Positions 44,178 through 53,677 of a DNA stretch of 64,000 bases are shown here, piece after piece (positions within the stretch are counted from its first letter, which is position 1; each line of letters opens with the position of its first letter). The notes under the pieces were generated by a model. The model was not told the DNA's origin. It searched no databases and saw only the letters and a program-made list of their open reading frames with translations. A program made the position numbers and the translations under genes. The DNA comes from Thermococcus litoralis DSM 5473 (GTDB lineage Archaea; Methanobacteriota_B; Thermococci; Thermococcales; Thermococcaceae). Location of the stretch: assembly GCF_000246985.2 (NCBI RefSeq), contig NC_022084.1, positions 1,530,156-1,594,155 of the forward strand. Reading direction: 5' to 3'.

Positions 44178-45047
44178 ATGAAGCCGATAATCTTTCTCCT
44201 TGCTTTGGTGTGGGACTTGATGATAGGAGAACCGCCTGCCTTAATTCACCCTGTAGTGTGGTTTGGCAAGCTCATTGAATTTTTTGATAAACATTACAGA
44301 AGGAGAAGTCCAGCTCTAGACCTTGTTATAGGATCTTTAGGGGCGATGGCTGTGATTGGCTTTGCTTTTTTCCTTTCAAAACTTCCTTATTTTTTGCCTA
44401 GATGGCTTAGCATTGCCTTGGGTGCTTACCTTTTAAAGACCTCCTTTGCTATAAAAAGCCTTGCCTGGCATGTAAAGAACACCATAAGAGAAGACATCGA
44501 AGAACAGCGAAAGTACGTTGGTTTGATTGTGAGCAGAGATGTGAAAAGCCTAGATAGGTACCATCTTAACTCAACAGCAATCGAGAGCCTCGCTGAGAAC
44601 ATCGTGGATAGTGTGGTTGCTCCAATTTTCTATTTTCTCCTCTTTGGGTTAAGCGGGGCATTGGTGTATAGAGCCATAAACACTCTCGATGCCATGATTG
44701 GATATAGGAATGAGAGATACGAGTTTTTTGGAAAGTTTGCGGCTAGAATAGATGATCTCGTAAACTTTATTCCTGCACGTTTTACCGTTCTTTTGTTTCT
44801 TCCTTTCGGCCCTAGAAAGGTGTTGTCTCATTATAAAAAGGCCAAATTCAAAATAAATGGGGATAAACCGATTGCGGCAATGAGCGCCGTTTTAGGAGTC
44901 TGGCTTGAGAAATACGGAGTATATCGTTTTGATGGCAAAGCACCAGAACTTGAGGATATAAAACGAGCTCTTAGAATCTACTGGATTGTTGTGGGTGAAT
45001 GGATACTTATATCTGCTTTGGCTATATGGAGGTGGTGGAATGCTTAA
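44178..45047 (+). CDS. cbiB: Adenosylcobinamide-phosphate synthase CbiB
   Basis: A 289-residue membrane enzyme that attaches (R)-1-aminopropan-2-ol phosphate to adenosylcobyric acid. It has the family start [24 protein letters not shown], the segment [25 protein letters not shown]-like [13 protein letters not shown] and [17 protein letters not shown], and several membrane helices. CobD overlaps its end by 8 nt and makes its aminopropanol substrate. Confidence 0.96.
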   Translation: MKPIIFLLALVWDLMIGEPPALIHPVVWFGKLIEFFDKHYRRRSPALDLVIGSLGAMAVIGFAFFLSKLPYFLPRWLSIALGAYLLKTSFAIKSLAWHVKNTIREDIEEQRKYVGLIVSRDVKSLDRYHLNSTAIESLAENIVDSVVAPIFYFLLFGLSGALVYRAINTLDAMIGYRNERYEFFGKFAARIDDLVNFIPARFTVLLFLPFGPRKVLSHYKKAKFKINGDKPIAAMSAVLGVWLEKYGVYRFDGKAPELEDIKRALRIYWIVVGEWILISALAIWRWWNA

Positions 45048-46005
45048 GCCTGTTAAATTTAAAGCTCAGCATGGAGGCGCTAGAAGGGAGGGATTGTTGG
45101 ACTTTTCAGCCTCATTGAACCCCTATCTTCCAGAATGGATAGATGAGATGGTTGAGCGTGCTAAAACCCTAAGCAATCGCTACCTCTACTGGGAAGGGCT
45201 TGAAGAAGAACTTTCGAGCATTGTGGGGGAACCATTAACGGTCACGGCTGGAATAACCGAAGCTTTATACCTAGTTGGCATCCTCGCAATGAAAGGAAAA
45301 AGAAAAGTGATCATTCCAGAGCACACCTACGGAGAATACGAGAGAACTGCAAAAATTTTTGGGGCTGAAATCATAAAGACTCCAAATGATCCAAGAACAA
45401 TGGCTAAGAAAGTTGATAAAGGTAGTATTATCTTCTTCTGCAATCCCAACAACCCTGATGGGAAATTCTATGGGGTGAAAGAGCTTAAGCCCTTAATCCA
45501 AGCAGTGGAGAATGAAAATTCACTTCTCGTTTTAGATGAGGCTTTTATAGATTTCGTGAAAGATGCAGAAAGTCCCGAAAGTGAAAACATAGTAAAGCTG
45601 AGAACATTTACAAAGAGCTATGGCTTGCCAGGAATTAGAGTTGGCTATGTTGTTGGGTTTGAGGAGGCCTTCAAAAGTGTAAGGATGCCTTGGAGCATTG
45701 GGTCCCTTGGCTATGCGTTTTTAGAGTTTGTCATAGCGGATGAATTTGAACACTTAAAACGAACAATGCCACTAATCTGGAAAGAAAAGGAGCGAGTAGA
45801 ACGTGAATTAAACGTAAAAAGCGATGCAAACTTCTTCATCAAATACGTTGGAGATGCAAAAACCACGGTTGAGAAGCTTGTGGAGAAGAGAATACTCGTT
45901 AGAGACTGCTCAAGTTTTGGATTACCTGGCCACATAAGATTCAGCATTCGGAAAAAAGAGGAAAATGACAAACTAATAGAGGCTTTAAAGCACCTCGACA
46001 AGTGA
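45040..46005 (+). CDS. cobD: L-threonine-O-3-phosphate decarboxylase CobD-like (aminotransferase fold)
   Basis: A 321-residue PLP enzyme of the HisC/CobD group. [21 protein letters not shown] near the start is typical of CobD. It has [12 protein letters not shown] (about 134-145), LDEAFIDFV (about 166-174) and the PLP lysine in [16 protein letters not shown] (about 190-205). The coupling to cbiB supports decarboxylation of threonine phosphate to aminopropanol phosphate rather than a histidine step. ATG 45040 follows GGAGGTGGTGG. Confidence 0.88.
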   Translation: MLKPVKFKAQHGGARREGLLDFSASLNPYLPEWIDEMVERAKTLSNRYLYWEGLEEELSSIVGEPLTVTAGITEALYLVGILAMKGKRKVIIPEHTYGEYERTAKIFGAEIIKTPNDPRTMAKKVDKGSIIFFCNPNNPDGKFYGVKELKPLIQAVENENSLLVLDEAFIDFVKDAESPESENIVKLRTFTKSYGLPGIRVGYVVGFEEAFKSVRMPWSIGSLGYAFLEFVIADEFEHLKRTMPLIWKEKERVERELNVKSDANFFIKYVGDAKTTVEKLVEKRILVRDCSSFGLPGHIRFSIRKKEENDKLIEALKHLDK

Positions 46006-46088
46006 AGGAAGTCCAATGTTAGCTGATTTTATACTCTTTTTCCAAAACGTTTAAAAATCAAGGAGAATACCAACACGGAGTGAAAGGA

Positions 46089-46262
46089 ATGGAGAGAAAA
46101 CGCCTCTATAGGTTGTTGCTTCCAGTTGTTATAATTCTGGCTATCCTCTACACGTTGGGTATTATGGGTGTTCTGCCTTTTGCTATCAGCTACTATGTCA
46201 CGATTTTTATGATATTTCTGTTTATTTTCCTTCGCTGGGAGGCAAGGATGAGGAGAGATTAA
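46089..46262 (+). CDS. Small single- or double-pass membrane protein
   Basis: A 57-residue protein MERKRLYRLLLPVVIILAIL with two hydrophobic segments (about 8-24 and 31-48) and the end RWEARMRRD. ATG 46089 lies after GGAGTGAAAGGA; TATA-like GTTTAAAAATC lies about 40 nt upstream. Its frameshifted near-copy lies 4.2 kb away (41838-42001), so the pair brackets the cobZ to cobD part of the cobamide region. The function is unknown. Confidence 0.65.
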   Translation: MERKRLYRLLLPVVIILAILYTLGIMGVLPFAISYYVTIFMIFLFIFLRWEARMRRD

Positions 46263-46421
46263 AAAAATAACCCCTTAAAGACTACTGGAAACTATGGAAT
46301 ACAGAGATCTCTAGAAATCTTGAGAGAGAAAAGCGGAGACTTCATGGGAAGAGGACTTACCGCTCCAGCGTTGCCTAGGGACAAGAGGAGGGCTTTCAAA
46401 AATAGTAATAGTAAAAAGAAG

Positions 46422-47654
46422 CTAAGCTCCGAACTTTTCGGTTCTTCCCATTAAGTCCATCATCATGGGCACTATGTATTTTCCTCTGACTCTTCCTATT
46501 CCTCCGCGCATGCACTCCCTTTCGCCAAAGCTCTCTGTGTAATCTGCTCTAACTCCTCCACCGGCTATGAGCAATGGAACTGGATCACCGCTGTGGTTTT
46601 TGACTTCACATGGCGTGGAGTGGTCTCCAGTGATTGCTATCACTGTGTTCTCAAGGTCTATGTTGTCAATTATGTACCCTATCATTTCATCGGCTTTTTC
46701 GATCATTTCCACCTTTTTCATGGGGTTATTATCGTGCCCAGCTGCATCGGTTGGTTTAAAGTGGAGGAACACAAAGTCGTAGTCATTTAAAAGCTCAACG
46801 ACTTTCTTTGCCTTAGCCATTGGGTCGGTGTTGTATTCACCCGTGGCTCCTTCGGGAGTGTAAACTTCGAAGCCTATAGCCCTTGCAACACCTTTAACTA
46901 AGGCAGTTGCAACAACGGCAGCAGCCTTTACCTTCCACTCCTCGGTGAACTTCATTGGGATGTTTGGATAGGTTCCAGCACCGCGAATAAGGAGATAATT
47001 TGCCACCGGCTTACCTTCCTTTCTGCGCTTCTTGTTTATCGGGTGCTTCTCAAGAACTTCATGCGCTTTCTGCACAAATTCTTCTAAAATTTCCGCAACT
47101 TTTTTGCTATCCTCATCGGCATATTCAAACCTGTGTGGTGGCTTTCCAGCTTCATGAGGGTCGTTTTCTCCAACCTTATATCCCTTGGCCATGCCTTTGA
47201 GCACGAGAACCGCTCTGTGGCCTGTTGCTCCGACAAATATGAACTCTACTGGTATTTTGACGTTCTCCTGAATGGCCTTTGCAAGCTCGTGAGCCTCTTC
47301 CGTGCTTATTCTTCCAGCTCTCCTGTCGGTTATTATTCCGTTCTCGATTGTGGCAAAGTTAACTCTAAATGCCAAGTCGTCCTCATCTAGGTCTAATCCC
47401 ACCCCTAGGGCCTCAAAGAAGCCTCTTCCTCTGTAGGTTTGATATGGATCATAACCGAAGATTGCCAGATGTGCTGTGTCGCTTCCCGCAGGTTTACCCG
47501 GGGCTATGGGGTCTTGTTGCCCGAGAATTCCGATCTTTGCGAGCTTATCCATGTTTGGAGTTTTTGCGTACTCAAGGGGAGTTTTCCCATCAAGTTCTTT
47601 TACGGGTCTGTCTCCAAGCCCATCGAGAATTATGAGAATGCCTTTCCTTTTCAT
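46422..47654 (-). CDS. apgM: 2,3-bisphosphoglycerate-independent phosphoglycerate mutase (ApgM)
   Basis: The 410-residue enzyme interconverts 3- and 2-phosphoglycerate in glycolysis and gluconeogenesis. It belongs to the archaeal ApgM branch of the alkaline phosphatase superfamily: LIILDGLGDRPVKELDGKTP at the start, PAGSDTAHLAIFGYDP with the catalytic Ser, FLHFKPTDAAGHDNNPMKK and ITGDHSTPCEVKNHSGDPVP with metal-binding residues. The ATG follows TAGGTGGTAGGGT. Confidence 0.96.
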   Translation of the reverse strand: MKRKGILIILDGLGDRPVKELDGKTPLEYAKTPNMDKLAKIGILGQQDPIAPGKPAGSDTAHLAIFGYDPYQTYRGRGFFEALGVGLDLDEDDLAFRVNFATIENGIITDRRAGRISTEEAHELAKAIQENVKIPVEFIFVGATGHRAVLVLKGMAKGYKVGENDPHEAGKPPHRFEYADEDSKKVAEILEEFVQKAHEVLEKHPINKKRRKEGKPVANYLLIRGAGTYPNIPMKFTEEWKVKAAAVVATALVKGVARAIGFEVYTPEGATGEYNTDPMAKAKKVVELLNDYDFVFLHFKPTDAAGHDNNPMKKVEMIEKADEMIGYIIDNIDLENTVIAITGDHSTPCEVKNHSGDPVPLLIAGGGVRADYTESFGERECMRGGIGRVRGKYIVPMMMDLMGRTEKFGA

Positions 47655-47747
47655 ACCCTACCACCTAGGGTGAATACAGAGAGAGGATTAAAAACTTTAT
47701 GAGAAACCTTTTTAATATCAATGTTTTCTCCCAATTGAGGTGAGAGC

Positions 47748-48233
47748 GTGAAGATACTCTGGGCACCGTGGCGCATCGAGTACATTCGTTCCCCAAAGCA
47801 CAACGGCTGCATATTTTGTGATTTCCCCAAAGAAAACCGCGATGAAGAGAGATTAATTCTTTACAGAGGTAAGCATGCATTCGTTATCATGAACAACTAT
47901 CCCTACAATCCCGGTCACGTTATGATAGCTCCTTACAGACATGTTGGAAAGTGGGAAGATCTCACCGATGAGGAACTTTTGGATATTATGAAGCTTTCTC
48001 AACTAATGATAAAGGCTTTAAAGAAAGCTATGAATCCAGACGGGTTTAATATGGGAGTGAATCTTGGAAGAGTAGCGGGAGCTGGCATAGACGACCACGT
48101 TCACCTCCACATCGTGCCGAGGTGGAATGGGGATACTAACTTTATGCCTGTAATAGCGGACACGAAAGTTATTCCAGAGTCCCTCGAAGAGGCATACAAG
48201 GAATTGAAAAAGGCATTAGAAGAGCTCACTTAG
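47748..48233 (+). CDS. HIT family hydrolase
   Basis: A 161-residue protein with the Ap4A hydrolase-like start WAPWRIEYI and CIFCDFPKE (a zinc-like Cys pair), the segment NNYPYNPGHVMIAPYRHVG and the catalytic HIT triad HVHLHIVPRW (about 109-118). It likely cleaves dinucleoside polyphosphates or adenylates. It starts with GTG 47748 after GAGGTGAGAGC. Confidence 0.93.
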   Translation: MKILWAPWRIEYIRSPKHNGCIFCDFPKENRDEERLILYRGKHAFVIMNNYPYNPGHVMIAPYRHVGKWEDLTDEELLDIMKLSQLMIKALKKAMNPDGFNMGVNLGRVAGAGIDDHVHLHIVPRWNGDTNFMPVIADTKVIPESLEEAYKELKKALEELT

Positions 48234-48886
48234 CCTTCAAGCCTGTCAATGTCGTAGTTAAAGGTCTTTCCATCTATCTCTGGTGTTATAGACTTGCGAA
48301 CCTCCAGGGTGTACACCCTTCCCTTTTTCTCCACTTCAATGAGAGTCGTGGCCATAAACTCGATAATTGGGAGTGCCACAGGATTAATGTTCTTTAGAAC
48401 ATCTCTGTTTATGAAGTAGATGGCTATTCTTCTCTTATCTCCAAGACGTAGGTATATTTCGGCGAGAGTTGCCATGAGGTCGAACTTATCCTCTGAAAGC
48501 AGGAGCACTTTTTCAAGCCCGAGCACCGGGTTTATTGTGGTTTCCTCTTCGGAAACAACCCCTGTGTATATTCTTTCGTACTCCTTCCTGATTATGGTTC
48601 CTCCACGTGGGCTTATTATCCCCACTATTTTGCCTACCTCAGCAATTCCTCCGATCTTTATGACCAGAATATCATCGAAGATTGAAACATCAATCCCAGC
48701 CAGCTCCAGCTGGGTCTTGTATATGTGAAGAGTATCCATAAAGTCGTCTATGAGCACTCTCTTCCCCTCATTGAGTGCATCTCTTACGAGGATGTAGAGA
48801 ACATAGGAAGGAACAGCTGTAGAGTCATGCTCCACAACAACGGTCTCGCCAGGTTTTATGTGTGATAAGAGATCAATTATCTGCAT
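48230..48886 (-). CDS. DUF257 family protein
   Basis: A 218-residue protein of DUF257, a family largely known from Thermococcales. It has a RecA-like alpha/beta core (IKPGETVVVEHDSTAVPSYV at about 10-29, where a P-loop would be but without the GKT signature) and the segment IVGIISPRGGTIIRKEYERI. Its function is unknown. The start follows GGTGACGTATAA. It overlaps the HIT gene by 4 nt tail to tail. Confidence 0.78.
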   Translation of the reverse strand: MQIIDLLSHIKPGETVVVEHDSTAVPSYVLYILVRDALNEGKRVLIDDFMDTLHIYKTQLELAGIDVSIFDDILVIKIGGIAEVGKIVGIISPRGGTIIRKEYERIYTGVVSEEETTINPVLGLEKVLLLSEDKFDLMATLAEIYLRLGDKRRIAIYFINRDVLKNINPVALPIIEFMATTLIEVEKKGRVYTLEVRKSITPEIDGKTFNYDIDRLEG

Positions 48887-49049
48887 TTATACGTCACCAT
48901 GATTATAGTACGCGGAAAACTATTTAAAAATTTTGAATATCCAGTTTTTTGATTAGGTTTAAGCCCCTAACACTACCTCAGAAAAAGAAGGGGCTAAATT
49001 CTGACAGCATGATACACCATAAGAGAAAAAGAGAAAAATAGAAAGGAAT

Positions 49050-50731
49050 TCATTCCTCTCCAAGAACAGCTCCTGTTGGAATTGTTCCACCAGTTCTTTT
49101 GATATCTTCCTCGACAATATATATTGGCACTTTCCCGTGTGGTATACCGACTTTCGCCCCATACCACTCGCTTAGGACGTAGTGGGCAACTATTAGAAGA
49201 GGCACTGCTATTGCTAGCAGTATCCACCCGTTCGTCAAGCCAAGGGCAAACAACACAAGCATTAAAACGCCAACAGTTGCAGCAGTAAGTGCATAGGGAA
49301 TTTGAGTGCTTACGTGGTCTATGTGGTCACAGCCAGAGAACATTGAACTCATGATCGTTGTATCGCTTATTGGAGAGCAGTGGTCACCGAAAACCCTCCG
49401 GCAAAGACAGAGGCAATGCTTGCATAGACTACTGGGCCGAAGCTTCCGCTCAGCTGGTAGGCGAGTGGAACTGCTATTGGCATCATTATGGCAAATGTTC
49501 CCCAGGAGGTTCCTGTTGTGAATGAAATGAACGCTGCCACCAGGAAGACCACTAGTGGAACCAACCCTGGAGAAAGAACTTTTGATGCAACGCTTACTAC
49601 ATAGTCTGCTGTTCCAACGGCATCACATGCGCTCTTAATGCTCCAAGCGAGAATGAGAATCATCATTGCGAAGTGCATCTGCTTCATACCTGCGACAACG
49701 GTCTCCTCGACTTCCTTGAGATTCATTATCTTCATTCCGATGACGAGTGCCATTGCAACGACGACCATTCCGAACGAACCCCACACTAGAGCCCATGTAG
49801 AGTCTGCGTTTGATAGAACTGCTTGGAAGCCTCCCTCAGCGTAGGTGGCACTTCCCCCACCGGTGACCCATAAGCCAAGGAACGTCAGTGCTACAAGCGT
49901 TAACACTGGAAGTACAAACACCCATACACTTTCCTTGCCTTCGATTGGCATTCCAACGTCAATTTCAGTTGTCATCATCGGCTGTGCGCCGTCTCTCAAT
50001 ACTTTTCCTTCCGTTCTTGCTCTGTATTCTGCTTTAAGCATTGGTCCGTAGTGTTTATGTGTAACAGCTACAAGGTAAACCAGGATTATTGCGAGTATTG
50101 GGTAAAATCTGTAAGGCCAACTTGCAAACCAGGCAGAGTACGCACTTATGTTTTCTCCAACGCTTGCTATTGCATCTTTTAGAAGTCCAAGCTCATAGCC
50201 TATCCATGTTGAAACAACGGCTAAAACAGCTACCGGTGCAGCAGTGGAATCATCAGCATAAGCCAAAAACTCTCTTGAAACCCTTGCCCTATCGGTTATT
50301 GGCCTCATGGTGTTGCCAACGATGATGGTGTTGGTGTAGTCGTCAAAGAAGATTATGGTTCCAAAAATTGCTGCCATTAGAGAGGCAGCCCTGCTGGTTC
50401 TAATCTTCCTTGTAACGGCTTTCGCGATGGCGTTCATTCCGCCAGCTTTATAAATCAATGCTACACCGGCACCAATAAGAGCATCAAAGAGCAGTATCCT
50501 TGTGTTCCATAGGTCTGTAACTATTTGTCCATTCTCTTCCCATGCTGAGGCTATGTTAAAGACAATCCATTTCAAAGTTTGTGTAGTTGCTCCTACTGGG
50601 TCTCCTCCTGCAACCAGTAGTCCACCGACCCATACTCCAAAGAACAATGCAAAAAGAACTCTTTTCGTCAATATTGCCAGCCCAATATCCACAAGAGGTG
50701 GCAGGAGAGACAATATGCCGAAATCGCTCAT
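49050..50731 (-). pseudogene. NhaC-type Na+/H+ antiporter with a single-base frameshift
   Basis: The first frame (50731-49367) encodes about 454 residues of an NhaC/ArsB-type antiporter, with FFDDYTNTIIVGNTMRPITD (about 130-149) and [19 protein letters not shown] near its end. It breaks at GGAGGG-TTTTCGG (plus-strand CCC 49394-49396). One more G restores [20 protein letters not shown], the conserved NhaC ending, and joins the second frame, which runs to 49050. The full protein would have about 560 residues. Sequencing error or recent inactivation is possible. The promoter GCTTTTATAC lies near 50790. Confidence 0.82.
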
Positions 50732-50966
50732 ATTTCAAACCCCCTTATTGTACTTTGTGGATGCATTAGTCATCGGACTTTTATCCATCTTGTATAAAAG
50801 CCTTTTTAGAACGTTTTTGGGCTTTTTTGACCATATTATATGCTAAATTGCTAGAAAAGGAACTAAAAAGGTTTCAGAACAGCATTAGTGCAGTTTTGAG
50901 GCTTGTGTTATACAAATATTTTTCCCAGTTTCATAGCTCTTCTTCCAAAAATTTATGAGATTGTGT

Positions 50967-51701
50967 TCACTTTTCTATTACCTTTTTCCACTTTTCTTTT
51001 GTCATTTTTAGGCACCCAGGTGGCATTAGTTCTCTCTCCGGACAGTAGCCTAAGGCTATGCACCTCGGCCCGAGCCTTGCCCATTTTATTATCGGTTTCA
51101 GCTCTTCTCTCTTGGCTATCTCCTCGAGCATTTTCCACGCAACTTCTCTTATCTCCCACTGTGCCCTTTCACACGCTCTAAAACCCAGAAAATGCTTGAG
51201 CTCCCTTAAGTTCATTGTGACCACGATTTTGGTTCTCACTGCCTGAGGCAGAATGAAGCGCGCATCTTCCTGATGTATCCCCTTAGCATAGGTCTCTTCA
51301 TAAAGCTCTATCGCCTCTCTCATCAACTTTTTCCACTTTTCATACAGCTCTGGATTCTCTTTAATGTCCTCTGGGATAACAAAAGTTTCTTCGACATCCT
51401 GGGGGTTAAGCTTGATATAGCGTTGGCTCTGCTGTGTGTAGCTGGCTATCCTGTGACGGATTAGTTGGTGTGAGGCGACTCTGCTTATCCCTTCAATTGC
51501 AAAGGTAAAAACAGCATGCTCCAAAATCGACTCATGCCCATAGCCCAGAACCCTCGGCAAATGCTTCTCAACATCCTCCATAGTTGTTCTTTCGAAGGCT
51601 TCACTTTCCCACTCATCCCAATAGCTTATCAACGCAGCCCAAGTCACTGTTTCAAGGGGTTTTGGGGAGTAGTTTACTAGTTTGACCTTTAAGCCTTCCA
51701 T
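50967..51701 (-). CDS. thyX: Flavin-dependent thymidylate synthase ThyX
   Basis: The 244-residue enzyme makes dTMP from dUMP with methylene-tetrahydropterin, FAD and NAD(P)H. The ThyX motif RHRIASYTQQSQR is at about residues 82-94, preceded by HESILEHAVFTF, and the nucleotide-binding NLRELKHFLGFR follows. ATG 51701 comes after GGTGTGTGTG. The longer upstream frame is unsupported. Confidence 0.96.
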   Translation of the reverse strand: MEGLKVKLVNYSPKPLETVTWAALISYWDEWESEAFERTTMEDVEKHLPRVLGYGHESILEHAVFTFAIEGISRVASHQLIRHRIASYTQQSQRYIKLNPQDVEETFVIPEDIKENPELYEKWKKLMREAIELYEETYAKGIHQEDARFILPQAVRTKIVVTMNLRELKHFLGFRACERAQWEIREVAWKMLEEIAKREELKPIIKWARLGPRCIALGYCPERELMPPGCLKMTKEKWKKVIEK

Positions 51702-51891
51702 CACACACACCGGCAATAAAAGGAGAACTTTCCTTATTAGCCTTGTTGAAAACTTCAGCAAGATATAAGCTTGTGTGTGTTTACATTTATCCATTAGTTT
51801 TCAGAAATTTTTTGAAAATTTTCGCCGCCGGGTATTTTTTAACGACGAAATAGTTATTAAAGAAAATGTCAAGCTTTAGGTGGTGATGCAC

Positions 51892-52839
51892 ATGGTAGTG
51901 AGTTTGGCTGGAAGGGATATACTCTGCCTTCAGGATTTTACAAGAGAAGAAATCGAGACAATTCTCAAAACAGCTGAAATGATGAAGATCTGGAACAAAA
52001 TTGGGAAGCCACACCGCGTTCTTGAGGGCAAGACTTTAGCCATGATTTTCCAAAAGCCCTCCACGAGAACAAGAATAAGCTTTGAGGTTGGAATCTATCA
52101 GCTTGGTGGATACGGGTTATATCTAAACGCCCAAGATTTGCAGTTGAGAAGGGGAGAAACGATAGCGGACACAGCAAGGGTTCTGAGCAGGTATGTTGAT
52201 GGTATAATGGCTAGAGTTTTTGACCACAAGGACGTTGAGGATTTGGCAAAATATGCAAGCGTTCCCGTCATAAATGGTTTAAGCGACTTTGTCCACCCAT
52301 GCCAGGCTTTAGCAGACTACATGACCATAAAGGAAAAGAAGGGAAGAATTGAAGGGCTTAAGGTTGTCTACGTCGGTGATGGAAACAACGTCGCACACTC
52401 CCTCATGATAGCCGGAACCAAGCTTGGGGCTAATGTTGTGGTTGCCACCCCAGAGGGCTACGAGCCAGATCCAAAAGTTATCAAGTGGGCTGAGGAAAAT
52501 TCCGCCGAAAGCGGTGGGAGCTTTGAGCTCCTCCACGACCCGATTAAAGCTGTTAAAGATGCCGATGTAATCTACACCGATGTCTGGGCCTCAATGGGAC
52601 AGGAAGCAGAGGCGGAGCAAAGGAGAAAGATATTCATGCCATTCCAAGTTAACAAAGAGCTCGTAAAGCATGCAAAGAAGGACTACATCTTTATGCACTG
52701 CCTCCCGGCACACAGGGGAGAGGAAGTTACCGACGACGTCATAGACTCACCAAACAGCGTTGTATGGGATCAAGCGGAGAACAGGTTACATGCCCAAAAG
52801 GCAGCCATGGCTCTTATAATGGGCGGTATAAAGGTTTGA
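51892..52839 (+). CDS. argF: Ornithine carbamoyltransferase
   Basis: The 315-residue enzyme forms citrulline from ornithine and carbamoyl phosphate. The carbamoyl-phosphate site is FQKPSTRTR (about 51-59), then HPCQALADY (about 134-142), and the ornithine site is HCLPAHRGEE (about 267-276). It matches Pyrococcus OTC closely in length and N-terminus (MVVSLAGRD). ATG 51892 follows GGTGGTGATGCAC. Confidence 0.97.
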   Translation: MVVSLAGRDILCLQDFTREEIETILKTAEMMKIWNKIGKPHRVLEGKTLAMIFQKPSTRTRISFEVGIYQLGGYGLYLNAQDLQLRRGETIADTARVLSRYVDGIMARVFDHKDVEDLAKYASVPVINGLSDFVHPCQALADYMTIKEKKGRIEGLKVVYVGDGNNVAHSLMIAGTKLGANVVVATPEGYEPDPKVIKWAEENSAESGGSFELLHDPIKAVKDADVIYTDVWASMGQEAEAEQRRKIFMPFQVNKELVKHAKKDYIFMHCLPAHRGEEVTDDVIDSPNSVVWDQAENRLHAQKAAMALIMGGIKV

Positions 52840-52841
52840 GC

Positions 52842-52864
52842 TCTTTTTTCTACTTTTCTGTTTT
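52842..52864 (+). terminator. T-rich terminator after argF
   Basis: CTTTTTTCTACTTTTCTGTTTT directly follows the argF stop, before the convergent HAD gene ends. It is a U-rich archaeal terminator by composition. Confidence 0.45.
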
Positions 52865-52885
52865 GATAGATTAAAAATTGGAAAA

Positions 52886-53575
52886 TCAAATCTGAGGAAG
52901 CACTTCCAAAAGGTCTTTTACGCTTTTAACAACAAAGCCTCTCTCGTGGATTCTCTCGACTCTTTCTGCTTCTGGATTTATCCAGCATGCATACATTCCG
53001 ACTTTTAAGGCTCCCTCAAAGTCTTCAGCCTTCGTGTCACCAATGTGGAGTGCCTCTTCTGGAGAGACGTTAAAATACTTCAGCGGCGCTAAAAATGCTT
53101 CCCTCATGGGCTTGTAGGCTTTGATTTCATCAGAATAGAACTGCTTGGTTATGTAATCAGCCAGCCCAAACTTTTCTAGGATGAGCCTCGTATATGCCGA
53201 TGGCCAGAACATCACGTTGCCCGTTGTTGTGATTATATACTTTCCATGAAGCTCTTTGAGGGTCTCTTTAACTCCTGGGAGGAGTATGCTTTCATCAACG
53301 GTTAAAGTAGCCTTTGCAACTGCCCTCTTTACTATTTCGACATCAACCTCTAAGGCTCTTGCGAGGAGTTCTTGGCTTTCCTCCAGAGCTTTTTCAGGAC
53401 TGCCGCTTTGAGATTTTCTAATCTTTTTTATTTCCTCCCTTGTTTCTAAGATTTTCTGCATAAGGTCATTCTCAGGAACTCCTAAAAGTTCTGATAGGGC
53501 TTTTACAAGGTTTTCAACCATGACGTTTATGTCGAGAAGGGTGTTCCAGACGTCAAAAGAGATCAGCCTTATCAT
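52886..53575 (-). CDS. HAD family hydrolase
   Basis: A 229-residue HAD phosphatase: motif I SFDVWNTLLD (about 5-14; the second Asp of DxD is replaced by Trp-Asn-Thr as in haloacid-dehalogenase-type members), motif II TTTGNVMFW, motif III Lys in AYKPMREAF and motif IV HIGDTKAEDFEGA. A helical cap lies between motifs I and II. ATG 53575 follows GGGTGGTAGCG. The substrate is unknown. Confidence 0.88.
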   Translation of the reverse strand: MIRLISFDVWNTLLDINVMVENLVKALSELLGVPENDLMQKILETREEIKKIRKSQSGSPEKALEESQELLARALEVDVEIVKRAVAKATLTVDESILLPGVKETLKELHGKYIITTTGNVMFWPSAYTRLILEKFGLADYITKQFYSDEIKAYKPMREAFLAPLKYFNVSPEEALHIGDTKAEDFEGALKVGMYACWINPEAERVERIHERGFVVKSVKDLLEVLPQI

Positions 53576-53677
53576 CGCTACCACCCTGAAAGTATTGGAG
53601 AAAGGGATTAATAAATTTGCTATAGAATGAAACGTAAGCAATAGAGAAATTAGCGTAGTAGGGCAAAGAGAGAAGAA

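Noticed and set aside
46263-46421. Possible coding remnant (DFMGRGLTAPALPRDKRRAF) after the small membrane protein
   Set aside because: No start, no recognised family; it may be chance in a short gap.
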